A DNA stretch of 64,000 nt from Gibbula magus (Eukaryota > Mollusca > Gastropoda > Trochida > Trochidae), in contig OW388297.1 of NCBI GenBank assembly GCA_936450465.1, forward strand, positions 57,466,989 to 57,530,988, read 5' to 3'. How positions within the stretch are numbered: the first letter of the stretch is position 1; each line of letters begins with the position of its first letter. Shown here piece after piece: positions 37,001 to 42,463 of this stretch. Position numbers and translations under genes: made by a program. A model generated the notes under the pieces. The model saw only the letters and a list, made by a program, of their open reading frames with translations. It had not been told where the DNA came from and made no database searches.

Positions 37001-40000
37001 ATGTATGACAGTGTCTCTGTTTGACCCCATGTATGACAGTGTCTCTGTCTGACCCTATGTATGACAGTATCTCTGTCTGACCCCATGTATGAGAGTGTCT
37101 CTGTTTGACCCCATGTATGAGAGTGTCTCTGTTTGACCCCATGTATGAGAGTGTCTCTGTTTGACCCCATGTATGAGAGTGTCTCTGTTTGACCCCATGT
37201 ATGAGAGTGTCTCTGTTTGACCCCATGTATGACAGTGTCTCTGTCTGACCCCATGTATGACAGTGTCTCAGTCTGACCCCATGTATGAGAGTGTCTGTTT
37301 GACCCCATGTATGACAGTGTCTCTGTCTGACCCCATGTATGACAGTGTCTCACCATCTGACCCCATGTATGATAGTGTCTCTGTCTCACCCCATGTATGA
37401 CAGTGTCTCAGTCTGACCCCATGTATGAGAGTGTCTCTGTTTGACCCCATGTATGACAGTGTCTCTGTCTGACCCCATGTATGACAGTGTCTCAGTCTGA
37501 CCCCATGTATGAGAGTGTCTCTGTTTGACCCCATGTATGACAGTGTCTCTGTCTGACCCCATGTATGACAGTGTCTCAGTCTGACCCCATGTATGACAGT
37601 GTCTCAGTCTGACCCCATGTATGAGAGTGTCTCAGTCTGACCCCATGTATGAGAGTTTCTCTGTTTGACCCCATGTATGAGAGTGTCTCAGTCTGACACC
37701 ATGTATGAGAGTGTCTCTGTCTGACCCCATGTATGACAGTGTCTCTGTCTGACCCCATGTATGAGAGTGTCTCAGTCTGACCCCATGTATGACAGTGTCT
37801 CTGTCTGACCCCATGTATGACAGTGTCTCTGTCTGACCCCATGTATGACAGTGTCTCTGTCTGACCCCATGTATGACAGTGTCTCAGTCTGACCCCATGT
37901 ATGAGAGTGTCTCTGTTTGACCCCATGTATGACAGTGTCTCTGTCTGACCCCATGTATGACAGTGTCTCTGTCTGACCCCATGTATGACAGTGTCTCTGT
38001 CTGACCCCATGTATGACAGTGTCTCACCATCTGACCCCATGTATGAGAGTGTCTCTGTTTGACCCCATGTATGACAGTGTCTCTGTCTGACCCCATGTAT
38101 GACAGTGTCTCAGTCTGACCCCATGTATGAGAGTGTCTCTGTTTGACCCCATGTATGACAGTGTCTCTGTCTGACCCCATGTATGACAGTGTCTCTGTCT
38201 GACCCCATGTATGACAGTGTCTCTGTCTGACCCCATGTATGACAGTGTCTCTGTCTGACCCCATGTATGACAGTGTCTCTGTCTGACCCCATGTATGACA
38301 GTGTCTCACCATCTCACCCCATGTATGACAGTGTCTCTATCTGATCTGTGTCTCATTCTGCTTCCTGTCTCACTATCTAGCTGTGAAGCTCAACTCTAAA
38401 TTGGCTGAAGAACTGGGATCAGCCAGGAAGGAGATAGAAATACTGAAGGGAAGACTGAAAGAACTTGAGGTAATCAATGAATCTTTTGCTCTTTCTTCCT
38501 TAGTGGACTATACAAAATTAACATATGAACAAAATTCAAACTTTGACTATACATGTATTATGAATTATGTAGCTCGTGACGTAGCTCGTATGAAGATGAC
38601 CCTGAATCCATGGAGGCAACCATATTCTTCTTTCTCAAAAGGCGCATCCTTCACATTCATGGGAGTATAAATGTTTCACTTCCCTCGATTTACAAAGATA
38701 GTTCAGTAATCTCTACAACTCACTCACCGTCCTTGCACAGATGAACCACCTGGCGCGGGAGTGTGCGGAGATGTACAGCCAGGACCGGGAACGAGACCGG
38801 GAACGGGACCGGGAACGAGAAGACAACAATTCATCCAGCTCTCTTGAGGAGAAATCCTTCTCCGAGTACGTCATGCAGAGCGTGACCAGCTCCCGCAAAC
38901 ACAACATGCTCAATGGGTAGGAGTTTTAACCATTGTAACTAATCATATCCTCAACCACTGGGAGAGGCACATTTGAACAGTCTGCAAGTGTCTGTCCGTA
39001 CAAGACTTTGGGATACCTTTAATCATGAATTAGAAAAGCTGCAAATCTAAAATTTTGAATGATTTTCAAGATTTATTATCCTAAATTGAAAAATACATGT
39101 TGTTCCTTGAGGCTTTGTTTTGAAAGTAGAGAGGAAAGGTCTGTATGTATGTCTAACATCTACTCTCCTCGATAGGTTGAGTAAGCCGCGTGTGCACAGG
39201 AAGATCACGCTGCACAGTCTGAGTTTCCCGGAGCCGGTGTTTGGTTGCAAATGCACCGCATGTGAGGAGGCGGTAGGCGGAGAGGACAACACGGCTCTAT
39301 CCGAGAGTCTCAGTGAACATCTTCAGAAGTTCCCAATTAGGTACATTCCAAGAATATTCCATCCTTTTCTATATATTCAGACCCCAAACCCAGTAAGGTT
39401 ATGATAGTCTGTTCACTCACAACTGTGCTTGTTCAGGAGTGAGCAAATTATATGCTGCTTGGTTTAGTTATGTTTTAAGCTGATATTAAAGCCATTTAGT
39501 ATTAGTATTAGTGACAGAGCGCAACCTTAAAAATTAAATTTGACTTCTTCTTAATACCTGAAGCTGAAATCTTGTGTAAAGACTCCTTGGTAAATGATGA
39601 CTATGAATTGTAAATATTTAAATGATCATTTTCCTATCATTCCTATCAGTTCCTTTGCGTTAAAACCTGTAAATCTTTAAAGATTCCTATTGGCCCATCA
39701 GGGCTGAAAAGGCCAGATGTGCTTATATGGGCTGTCCCCGTTCACATTTTCCACTTCTTATCAAGAACCGCTGAACCCCGCAGCTGATATTATGTGGGAA
39801 GGTAACTTGAACTTAGAGGATAAAAGATCCTGACCCCCCCTCCCAAAAATAAATCTGATGAGCTGCGGAGCCAATGGCTCCAAACAAAATTATGGTGCAA
39901 AAATATTCTAAGAAAGCCAATCTTTAGGCAGTGACATAAAGGAGATTATGCCCTTTGTCAGCTACTTGCAATTCCTGGTTAAGTGACAACTCAGATTGAA

Positions 40001-41995
40001 TCTTCCTAAACAATACTAACAGAGTTGTCCCCCTTGCTTCTAGTGGGAAGCTGCAGGTCCAGCTTGATGACCATGTTGTGGTCAAGGGGGAGAGAACTGG
40101 ACACATCCGCTACATTGGACATCTTGACAAGATCGGACAACCCAACATGATCTTTGTCGGAGTTGAACTCGATGCTCCAGGTAATGTTATGCCATTAAAG
40201 CTTTTGTCAGTAGGTCAACCTTTAGATTAAGAGAAAATTATGCACCATAAGAGAAATTAGATTACTGTGCAAGAAAAATTACTAATTCATTTTCAGAAAC
40301 ATTCACAAAACATATTTACTTGAAGTGTAACAACGCAAAAGTACATGTTGATTCATAGTTATAATGTGTAGAAAATAGCTTGAAAACACAGATAGAACCT
40401 AGAAATGACTAAGACTACAGCATCAGGAAAAATAAGATTATGTTACGGATGTAGTTCTGTAGAGTGTCCGCTCATCACCCAAAAGGTTTGGGTTTAATTC
40501 CTGGCCGCGCCATACCAAAATATATGTTAAATGATGGTAGTTTCGCTAACTTGCTTGACGCTCGGCATTATAAGGATAGAACAACGCTTGAACTGGCGCT
40601 GTATAGCAGCTGCGTCATGAAAAGAATTTCCAGTAACAGTCTTGTAAAAAATTTAATTAAAACAATTATCAATCTACTTGTTTTCCTCATGGTAGTGCAA
40701 CACAGCACTGTTACATTTTGTTCTTGATTTCACTGCAGTTGGAAGACATGATGGCTTTCTGGATGGAAAACGCTACTTTCACTGTCGCAAGGACCACGGC
40801 GTATTTCTGCCTCTACACGATATTGTCTGCCATGTTAAAGCTAAGGTAAATTAGCTTGTGCATTGTTTAAAACTCCAAAAGTACCAAAACATCTTAATGA
40901 TGTTAAAGCTCTCCATGCTCATGTTTATCCTCAAGCTAAGTTCATTTATAATCAATATATGTCACAACACCATGAACATCAAACAAATCGACGTATAAAC
41001 ATATTTCCTCATGTTCAAATTCTCCTTCTTGTGCATCTCTTACATGATGACAAAGTAGCATCTGCACCAAACATAACATCTATTGCAGTAAAGAAATTGA
41101 CTGGATAGAATTTTCTCTGTAATATCTTCTGTTAAAAATGCTTTTCAAAGTAGTTGTTTTTATCACAGCGGAAGAATATTTATTCTTCAGAAACATTTGT
41201 CCAAAGCTTAACTAGAAAATTGTCATTATATCATCTGAAACTATACAAATGCAATAATTCAAGTTTTAAAGTCGTGCATTAGATATTTTTCTCTGAAATG
41301 TTTTGTTTTCAATTCTTTGGGAAGTAACCTGTTAAATACAGGATGATGTTGAACTGGTGGGATATTACATCATCTAATGACTTCTAACATTGTTTTGTTA
41401 AGCAGAAGCGAGGGGAGACAGATTATGGAGACACATCTGACAAAGCAAACCACGACACAACGCCGGCCGTCCTGCCAAAATCTCGGATACGTGCGTCGGC
41501 TCGCCGCAAGCTTGAAAACAAGGAACTGACTTCTTTCTTCAAGAAAGATAATAATAGGTTTGTTCTTTTATTGGAAAAGATAGTAGTAGAGATGTTCTTT
41601 CATAGAGGAAACATAGAATGTTTTACGGTGTAAGAAGATAATAAGTTTGTTCTTTCATAGAGGAAACGTAGAATGTTTTATGGTGTAAGATTATTATAGG
41701 TTTGTTCTTTCATAGAGGAAACATATAATGTTTACAGTGTAATATAATAATAGGTTTGTTCTTTCATAGAGGAAACGTAGAATTTTTACGGTGAATGAAA
41801 ATCTAGAGGTAATCAGTTCATTTCCAGGTAAGTTACGTACCTGATAATGATGTTACCTGAACTATGGTCAAACTGGAATTTAAGTTTTAGGTATTGGAAT
41901 AAAGAAATTGACACAGTACATCTCCTTAATAAGCTCAACATCAAATGTCTATTTGTGCTATTTTCAGGCTACAAAGTCCGATGGACAACTTGTGA
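15936..41995 (+). CDS. CAP-Gly domain protein, spliced gene model
   Basis: Model: 15936(or 15960)-16020, 29203-29341, 33958-34117, 34388-34695, 34866-34942, 38381-38469, 38741-38916, 39176-39340, 40044-40180, 40739-40845, 41406-41557, 41968-41995. Every junction is GT-AG and phase-consistent, giving 532 aa from ATG 15960 (540 from 15936). Layout: a helical N-terminal segment from exon 2 with a charged stretch, LEKKVFVMKRENEAL; a Ser/Pro-rich linker; a coiled coil at about 250-278; a DRERDRERDRERE tract at about 293-305; a CAP-Gly domain at about 395-473; and a basic tail. CAP-Gly domains bind the EEY/F tails of tubulin and EB proteins, so a microtubule plus-end or centrosomal adaptor is the likely role. 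The groove motif is GRHDG, not the usual GKNDG. I cannot assign it to CLIP, dynactin or another named family. Introns 1 and 2 carry a piggyBac and a Penelope-like element. Confidence 0.88.
16206..16559. mobile_element. 354-bp MITE with TTAA-type target site, copy 1
   Basis: The ends are inverted repeats: AGGGGCAGTAGCAC on the left, with its complement ending ACTGCCCCT on the right. The right flank is TTAA (16560-16563) and the left is CTAA (16202-16205), consistent with a TTAA duplication with one mutation. A second copy in the same orientation is at 51515-51867. The internal sequence, with GTGTTCACAGTAAAATGGCC, is non-coding. The TTAA target fits mobilisation by a piggyBac-type transposase, but the termini differ from those of the piggyBac at 17916. 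Confidence 0.82.
16829..17016. mobile_element. Small fold-back MITE
   Basis: Inverted arms of about 24 bp, TATCGTATTTCCTCTAATAA at 16831 and TTAAAGGAAATACGGTAT ending near 17016. The inner sequence repeats GCGCTTATT motifs (GGCGCTTATTAGAG, CCCGGCACTTATTTG). It has no coding capacity. The autonomous partner is unknown. Confidence 0.65.
17268..17406. repeat. Fold-back sequence with ~18-bp arms
   Basis: CTACTAGTCATCCTCAGT near 17271 and ACTGAGGATGTCTACTAG near 17383 form imperfect inverted arms. A TATATAAAA string lies at about 17365. It may be a degenerate inverted-repeat element; there is no other support for a promoter. Confidence 0.45.
18310..18405. repeat. ~53-bp direct duplication in the piggyBac left arm
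   Basis: GCTTATCTGTCTCGCATC followed by CGCCACATGGGCAG occurs twice in tandem, followed each time by TAGC. This could be a duplicated transposase-binding site, but that is inference. Confidence 0.6.
18480..19105 (+). repeat. piggyBac left subterminal repeats
   Basis: About four diverged units of 150-180 bp. The best preserved (near 18835-18960 and 18970-19090) share CGCAAGTCCGATTTTTATAA, then ACATCATTGTAAAGAGAAAA, then TTGTCTTCAATTCCA, and then GCGCATGTTTTCGGGAAGAA. The units run in the same direction as those of the right arm, so the arms are direct rather than inverted repeats of each other. Confidence 0.75.
19660..20105 (+). repeat. Palindrome-rich leader repeats upstream of the piggyBac transposase
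   Basis: At least three units of 75-88 bp, each with a CATGGGA near-palindrome followed by AATCCGGGGTCCGCC or a variant: near 19872, 19950 and 20022. CATGGGAGTATGCTCCCATG is almost perfectly self-complementary. A weaker unit is near 19675. It lies in the probable promoter or 5' leader of the transposase. Confidence 0.65.
20423..22456 (+). CDS. piggyBac transposase, 677 aa, intact
   Basis: Catalyses cut-and-paste transposition at TTAA sites in the nucleus. An acidic N-terminal region (about 1-130) precedes the DDE domain. Catalytic aspartates are visible at D298 (SVDEGM), D377 (FMDNYYSS) and D484, with D487 nearby (GGVDRADQ); their spacing of 79 and 107 is close to that of known active piggyBac enzymes. 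The C-terminal cysteine-rich domain (about 590-650) keeps C597, C600, C633, C636, C641 and C645 plus H650. A basic run precedes it (KKKR near 621). The ATG lies 11 bp after a good splice acceptor (CATTTACAG, ending at 20411), so the 5' UTR may contain an intron. No stop or frameshift is seen, and the full length fits the family. Confidence 0.96.
   Translation: MLRGRGRKALRRPRTLHTRTRSFEAVSSDDDFINEIHADEASDMESTDSDGSSGLDSDDAYDRDTVIDSEHGDTDALSDIETEIARKILAAGNSTEEDFSGFEEEFAEIPQYNHDNSQTFDEWVDGPRPRVNLPFTGQTGLRQFIELPENPEPIDFFNLFIHNDDYEDMATETNRYFKQAMEDKILRPRSRMQQWQDTNAEEMKVFVAMTIAMSLVVQRNFADYWSTSDVTSTPFFAKCMPRDRFWLLITYLHLADNRRMPGRNTPCFSPINKLGHLYNRIVHRFSRVYKPHQNISVDEGMVPWKGNLSFKVYLPDKPKKYGIKAFMLCDSHNGYVCKFKLYTGKTNEPVSEGGKTYDVVMDLVNDYVGQGHHIFMDNYYSSTNLYINLWERGIGATGTLRANRKGLPDSVKKPKKKAKQGDMTVSHNHGLLVLRYEDRKSVLLMSTVEDTQLEQTGKKNRATGEPVLKPRIVTTYNKYMGGVDRADQMLSYTPFRVKTLKWWKRVWFHVLNVAMLNSYIVYKEYSKDKPLKTSREYRKALAQHIVTFADKEQVPSLCRRPRGRPSTSDESVTRLHGRHFPTKIEPVRRKKNVTRMCVVCSKAKRAVLAKQIEEGNGPARKKKRVGRESSYECTDCNVSLCAAPCFKLYHTATDYSRAYITAREKERNEEGNEEEEN
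22612..22617 (+). promoter_or_regulatory. Polyadenylation signal of the piggyBac transposase
   Basis: AATAAA lies about 155 bp after the transposase stop codon, in an AT-rich context, and is the first canonical signal downstream. Confidence 0.6.
22670..23785 (+). repeat. piggyBac right subterminal repeats
   Basis: About five diverged units, with cores near 22750, 22930, 23130, 23515 and 23670: TTTTTATATCATTGTAAAGA, then AATAAATTGTCTTCAAG. They repeat, in direct orientation, the units of the left arm. Between the third and fourth units (23316-23360) is a three-fold CTCGAGGAGGT tandem repeat within a GC-rich patch. Confidence 0.75.
24590..25175. repeat. Dispersed repeat with ~170-bp units
   Basis: It begins with a CCCCCGCAAAGCTGGGGATA inverted-repeat head. 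It continues with three units containing TTTTGGTGACCTTGACATTA and TTCAAGGTCACAGCGGAAC, and ends GTGATCATGTCACCTCAGTG. A related, more diverged copy lies at 29385-29720. It is non-coding. Confidence 0.7.
25428..26262. repeat. Dispersed repeat with hairpin head and ~175-bp units
   Basis: The head is a hairpin, ACCCCGACCTAAAAAGGTCG, followed by GGGGTATATAG. Three tandem units then start TTTTTGTCCGATCGATTACA near 25495, 25665 and 25846 and contain ACCACTAGGAGAGGTGCAGT. The tail (near 26222) has GTCGGGGGTATTAGTGAGCC. Several open frames across it are repeat by-products. Confidence 0.75.
26595..26680. repeat. Diverged fragment related to the 354-bp MITE
   Basis: GTGTTCACATTAAAATGGCC and the preceding 'AAGCCATGCAAGTCCATTTC' match the middle of the MITEs at 16206 and 51515, but no terminal repeats remain. 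Confidence 0.45.
27203..28787 (+). mobile_element. Hairpin-ended AGGTCA-rich element, copy A
   Basis: It opens with a perfect 27-nt palindrome (27204-27230; two 13-nt arms, AGCAGCTCCGACT and its complement, around one base), followed by a GCC-repeat/CpG patch. It then has three units of about 420 bp (starting near 27300, 27720 and 28150), each with AGGTCAAAGGTCAAGGTCA, a triple nuclear-receptor-type half-site. The right end is TTGCGGTGTCCCGCAAACGC then TCTTCTAGTTAT. Copy B, inverted, is at 62732-63762. No protein is encoded and the class is unknown. It lies in intron 1 of the CAP-Gly gene. Confidence 0.8.
29203..29341 (+). CDS. CAP-Gly gene, exon 2
   Basis: The acceptor TTCCCCCTACAG ends at 29202 and the donor GACG|GTTAGT follows 29341. 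It enters in phase 1 and leaves in phase 2. It encodes SNSELNGLVEDKEIAARAVA followed by a helical stretch ending LLHAKRR. It is the first exon shared by all three candidate starts. Confidence 0.88.
29385..29720. repeat. Diverged copy of the 24.6-kb repeat family
   Basis: TTAGTGGGATATCTAAAAAA, CATATCTTACACATAGTTTC and GACAAAGGGCTGGTTAGATT match the 24590-25175 repeat in the same order. It begins only about 45 bp after the exon 2 donor. Confidence 0.6.
29750..30089. repeat. Dispersed repeat interrupted by the Penelope-like element, left half
   Basis: The head ATCCCCCGCCACGAAATGG pairs with AAGGGGGATATAGG. Tandem units follow with GATCACCAAATTTGGTGTGA and TGCTTGAGGGCATAAATACC. The same repeat resumes after the second target duplication (32701), so it pre-dates the Penelope insertion. 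Confidence 0.75.
30090..30103. repeat. Target-site duplication, left
   Basis: CTTAGAATCATGTG, 14 bp, is repeated exactly at 32687-32700 and brackets the Penelope-like element. Confidence 0.85.
30151..30205 (-). ncRNA. Hammerhead ribozyme, type I, in the Penelope leader
   Basis: Read on the minus strand, the conserved core is complete: CTGATGA (30193-30187), a helix II hairpin with arms GTCC and GGAC, then GAAA (30169-30166), a minimal helix III (C-TA-G) and the cleavage triplet GTC (30162-30160), giving cleavage between 30160 and 30159. Helix I is closed by TGCTA (30205-30201) and TAGCA (30155-30151), with an internal loop next to the core. Penelope-like elements are known to carry hammerheads with very short helix III. 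Here it is antisense to the ORF. Confidence 0.87.
30393..32660 (+). CDS. Penelope-like element polyprotein: reverse transcriptase and GIY-YIG endonuclease, 755 aa
   Basis: Carries out target-primed reverse transcription of the element RNA. The N-terminal region includes the family's DKG motif (KKADKGSAVV, about 136-145). The RT core has D289 (TMDVTSLYTN), a GGTAMGTKLAPSYAN motif (348-362), and the catalytic pair D388-D389 (RFIDDIFM). SFLDTWV follows at 427-433. After a linker with cysteines (C617, C622, C625) comes the GIY-YIG nuclease, with VVYLLTC (655-661), QYVGET (667-672) and conserved basic and acidic residues to the C-terminus. The first ATG fits the usual N-terminal start and length. 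No frameshift or stop is present. The subfamily (Penelope/Poseidon or Neptune type) cannot be fixed by eye. Confidence 0.95.
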   Translation: MSNSKNIFVVNLSDYQLNESEISLLNKGLTFSPTPARGNKSQSFSDLKSFFRKMKITHFFHDFQSPNTTPLLDKKFGPKSKWNPPYSNDHSLESFVKAVTNDFFKLEDTKFKRSNITKSERESINRLKNNNEIIIKKADKGSAVVIQNTKDYIKEALRQLSDGKFYCKLARDPTLDFSQEITKELTNLFLKDEISQKCLAGLLPEDTVAGRFYLLPKIHKCLTPGAIPGRPIISGNNTATEKISSFVDEHIKEFVCQYPSYIKDTTHFIQKVESYHVDNDKDILLVTMDVTSLYTNIPNGEGLRATAKAIRRFKPNWQISPPSLLNLLKLVLHKNNFVFNGDNYLQVGGTAMGTKLAPSYANIFMAELEETLLHNAPDDPDLYVRFIDDIFMIWSRGQAKLESFLEYLNSAHPTIKFTAEFSRERVSFLDTWVSNVNRTNKLDFTVYSKPTDTHSYLLYTSCHPRHVKTKGPYSQFLRLRRICTTQSQYETHSLNLINYYLKRGYPRKIIQQNKQKSDLIDRSTLLSTIPNTRPYTPRPVLVCDYNPMNMELNKIIKNRWHLLQGSDTCKQIFPAPHIAAYRRNKTLRDMLVRASITYPPIKPQLSGREVSFVDNLCDNSQCRLCHSINLQNHFKSSVTGRKYTCRQYNCKSRNVVYLLTCKKCKKQYVGETKREFKIRLSEHFADITHKRDKPVSNHFNLSDHCKGDLSYKIIAQLKQNPDTESTTKSRRSLELRWIFELQTFQPQGLNDKIVG
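32687..32700. repeat. Target-site duplication, right
   Basis: An exact second copy of the 14-bp sequence at 30090-30103. Confidence 0.85.
32701..33000. repeat. Dispersed repeat interrupted by the Penelope-like element, right half
   Basis: It resumes the unit sequence seen before 30090 (AAACTGTTTAAGATCGAATC, GGTACCTTGATGGAATGAAA). It ends with GTCTGGCGGGGAATTTTAAT and ATGTCACCATAGTGACAATT, the usual tail of this family. Confidence 0.7.
33480..33893. mobile_element. Fold-back element, copy A
   Basis: The right 137 bp (33757-33893) is a long imperfect palindrome: ACATTCAGTTTGTTCGGGTG on one side and CACCCTCCACTGAATGTTT on the other. It has an inner hairpin around GTTTATCCAACTCGCC and CGGCTTGTTGAATAAACAC. 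The left part has TCTTCCCGAGGGTGATAAAT and CACGTGACACAAGTTAAAGG. An inverted copy B is at 61529-61945. It ends 65 bp before exon 3 of the CAP-Gly gene. Confidence 0.75.
33958..34117 (+). CDS. CAP-Gly gene, exon 3
   Basis: The acceptor TTCAAACAG ends at 33957 and the donor ACAG|GTATGT follows 34117. It enters in phase 2 and leaves in phase 0. It encodes LEKKVFVMKRENEALRSSAS followed by a Ser/Thr-rich segment. The first part is charged and probably helical. Confidence 0.88.
34388..34695 (+). CDS. CAP-Gly gene, exon 4
   Basis: The acceptor CCGTTACAG ends at 34387 and the donor ATAAG|GTGGGT follows 34695; phase 0 in, 2 out. It encodes a disordered, Ser/Arg-rich linker with a small Cys cluster (RPCSRCSQC) and acidic SEPDECIKKI near its end. 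It is the longest exon of the gene. Confidence 0.88.
34866..34942 (+). CDS. CAP-Gly gene, exon 5
   Basis: The acceptor CTGTTTGCAG ends at 34865 and the donor TGAAA|GTGAGC follows 34942; phase 2 in, 1 out. It encodes PKASKESQCSLLQNSDSTLE and a few more residues. The following intron contains the 28-bp minisatellite. Confidence 0.82.
35097..38340. repeat. 28-bp minisatellite, about 116 units
   Basis: The unit is TCTGACCCCATGTATGACAG followed by TGTCTCTG, with variants (TTTGACC/TCTGACC, GAGAG/GACAG/GGCAG, CTCTG/CTCAG, and rare CACCATCT or TCTCACC). Groups of variants recur in blocks: a CAGTCTGACACC variant lies near 35699 and 36259, 560 bp or 20 units apart, showing higher-order duplication. 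All three minus-strand frames stay open because the unit lacks stops and 28 is not divisible by 3. The long 'proteins' are artefacts. It fills most of the intron between exons 5 and 6 and ends 40 bp before the exon 6 acceptor. Confidence 0.97.
38381..38469 (+). CDS. CAP-Gly gene, exon 6 (coiled coil)
   Basis: The acceptor CACTATCTAG ends at 38380 and the donor TGAG|GTAATC follows 38469; phase 1 in, 0 out. It encodes KLNSKLAEELGSARKEIEIL and further heptad-like residues ending GRLKELE, a short coiled coil likely to dimerise the protein. Confidence 0.88.
38741..38916 (+). CDS. CAP-Gly gene, exon 7
   Basis: The acceptor CCTTGCACAG ends at 38740 and the donor ATGG|GTAGGA follows 38916; phase 0 in, 2 out. 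It encodes MNHLARECAEMYSQ, a DRERDRERDRERE charged repeat coded by GACCGGGAACG tandem units, and SLEEKSFSEYVMQSVTSSRK. The repeat is the sort of tract that varies in length between alleles. Confidence 0.88.
39176..39340 (+). CDS. CAP-Gly gene, exon 8
   Basis: The acceptor CCTCGATAG ends at 39175 and the donor ATTAG|GTACAT follows 39340; phase 2 in, 2 out. It encodes a basic stretch, LSKPRVHRKITLHSLSF, then VFGCKCTACEEAV and SLSEHLQKFPI. The CKCTAC cluster could bind metal, but only three cysteines are close together. Confidence 0.88.
39540..39905. repeat. Diverged copy of the 147-bp repeat family
   Basis: AAGACTCCTTGGTAAATGAT and the tail TGATGAGCTGCGGAGCCAAT match the family at 11.5-13.5 kb. 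Diverged and incomplete. Confidence 0.5.
40044..40180 (+). CDS. CAP-Gly gene, exon 9 (first half of CAP-Gly)
   Basis: The acceptor CTTGCTTCTAG ends at 40043 and the donor CCAG|GTAATG follows 40180; phase 2 in, 1 out. It encodes KLQVQLDDHVVVKGERTGHI and then RYIGHLDKIGQPNMIFVGVE LDAP, the first beta strands of a CAP-Gly fold (the VxVGVELD strand is diagnostic). Confidence 0.92.
40739..40845 (+). CDS. CAP-Gly gene, exon 10 (second half of CAP-Gly)
   Basis: The acceptor TTTCACTGCAG ends at 40738 and the donor CTAAG|GTAAAT follows 40845; phase 1 in, 0 out. It encodes GRHDGFLDGKRYFHC and DHGVFLPLHDIVCHVKAK. The GRHDG motif stands where canonical CAP-Gly domains have GKNDG; the RYF.C and G.F signatures are kept. 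Confidence 0.92.
41406..41557 (+). CDS. CAP-Gly gene, exon 11
   Basis: The acceptor TTAAGCAG ends at 41405 and the donor AATAG|GTTTGT follows 41557; phase 0 in, 2 out. It encodes a basic, disordered tail (KSRIRASARRKLENKELTSF, then FKKDNN). An alternative acceptor 3 bp upstream would add one codon. The donor sequence is re-used in the tandem repeat that follows. Confidence 0.82.
41545..41790. repeat. ~55-bp tandem repeat copying the exon 11 donor
   Basis: AGGTTTGTTCTTTCATAGAG followed by GAAAC occurs near 41645, 41700 and 41754, in register with the real exon 11 donor at 41558. Each unit carries an exon-like end (AATAA, TATAG or AATAG) and GTTTGT. Confidence 0.7.
41968..41995 (+). CDS. CAP-Gly gene, exon 12 with stop codon
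   Basis: The acceptor GCTATTTTCAG ends at 41967. It enters in phase 2, encodes RLQSPMDNL and ends in TGA at 41993-41995. AT-rich sequence with several possible polyadenylation signals follows (for example AATAAA near 42858). Confidence 0.8.
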
Positions 41996-42341
41996 TCCTT
42001 GAAGTACTCCAACGATGAGACCCAGTGAAGTGTTTATGATTCAGCCTGCCCACATCAAGACGACAACATTAATGTTTTATTGCCTATTATGTATAAGCTG
42101 TTTTCCATTTTGTAATTTGTAGCTTTGTTATCATTTTGTTTTGCTTTGAATAGATTTTTATCTTGTTTTAAAAAACTAACTTTCTCTTCATATTGATTAA
42201 TCATACCACCATGGAACAAAATCAGTTTCAGGATTTTATCATCTAAGGCAAGATTTCTGTTTATGTATACATTTCAGAGAAAAAACTTAATCTTCTCCTC
42301 ACTTCAAATAGTCCCTCAAAGACCTTTGAATAATATTAAAG

Positions 42342-42463
42342 TTCAGTGGCGGATCTGGAGGGGGGTTGAGGGGTCCCCTTTGGAAAATTTTTGCATGAGC
42401 GGTATGGGGAAAACATTTTTGGACCCCCCCTCCCCCTTTCAAATTCCTGGATCTGTCACTGAA
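42342..42463. mobile_element. 122-bp MITE with ~18-bp terminal inverted repeats
   Basis: It begins TTCAGTGGCGGATCTGG and ends CCTGGATCTGTCACTGAA, its near-complement. The inside has runs of G and C (GAGGGGTCCCC, GGACCCCCCCTCCCCC). It belongs to the widespread short MITEs with CAGTGGCGGATCCAG ends and lies in the probable 3' UTR of the CAP-Gly gene. Confidence 0.7.

Noticed and set aside
35049..38312. Many long minus-strand open frames with GSNRDTLIHGV-type repeats
   Set aside because: They lie within the 28-bp minisatellite. The unit has no minus-strand stop in any phase and 28 is not a multiple of 3, so all three frames stay open. The array sits in an intron of a well-supported plus-strand gene.
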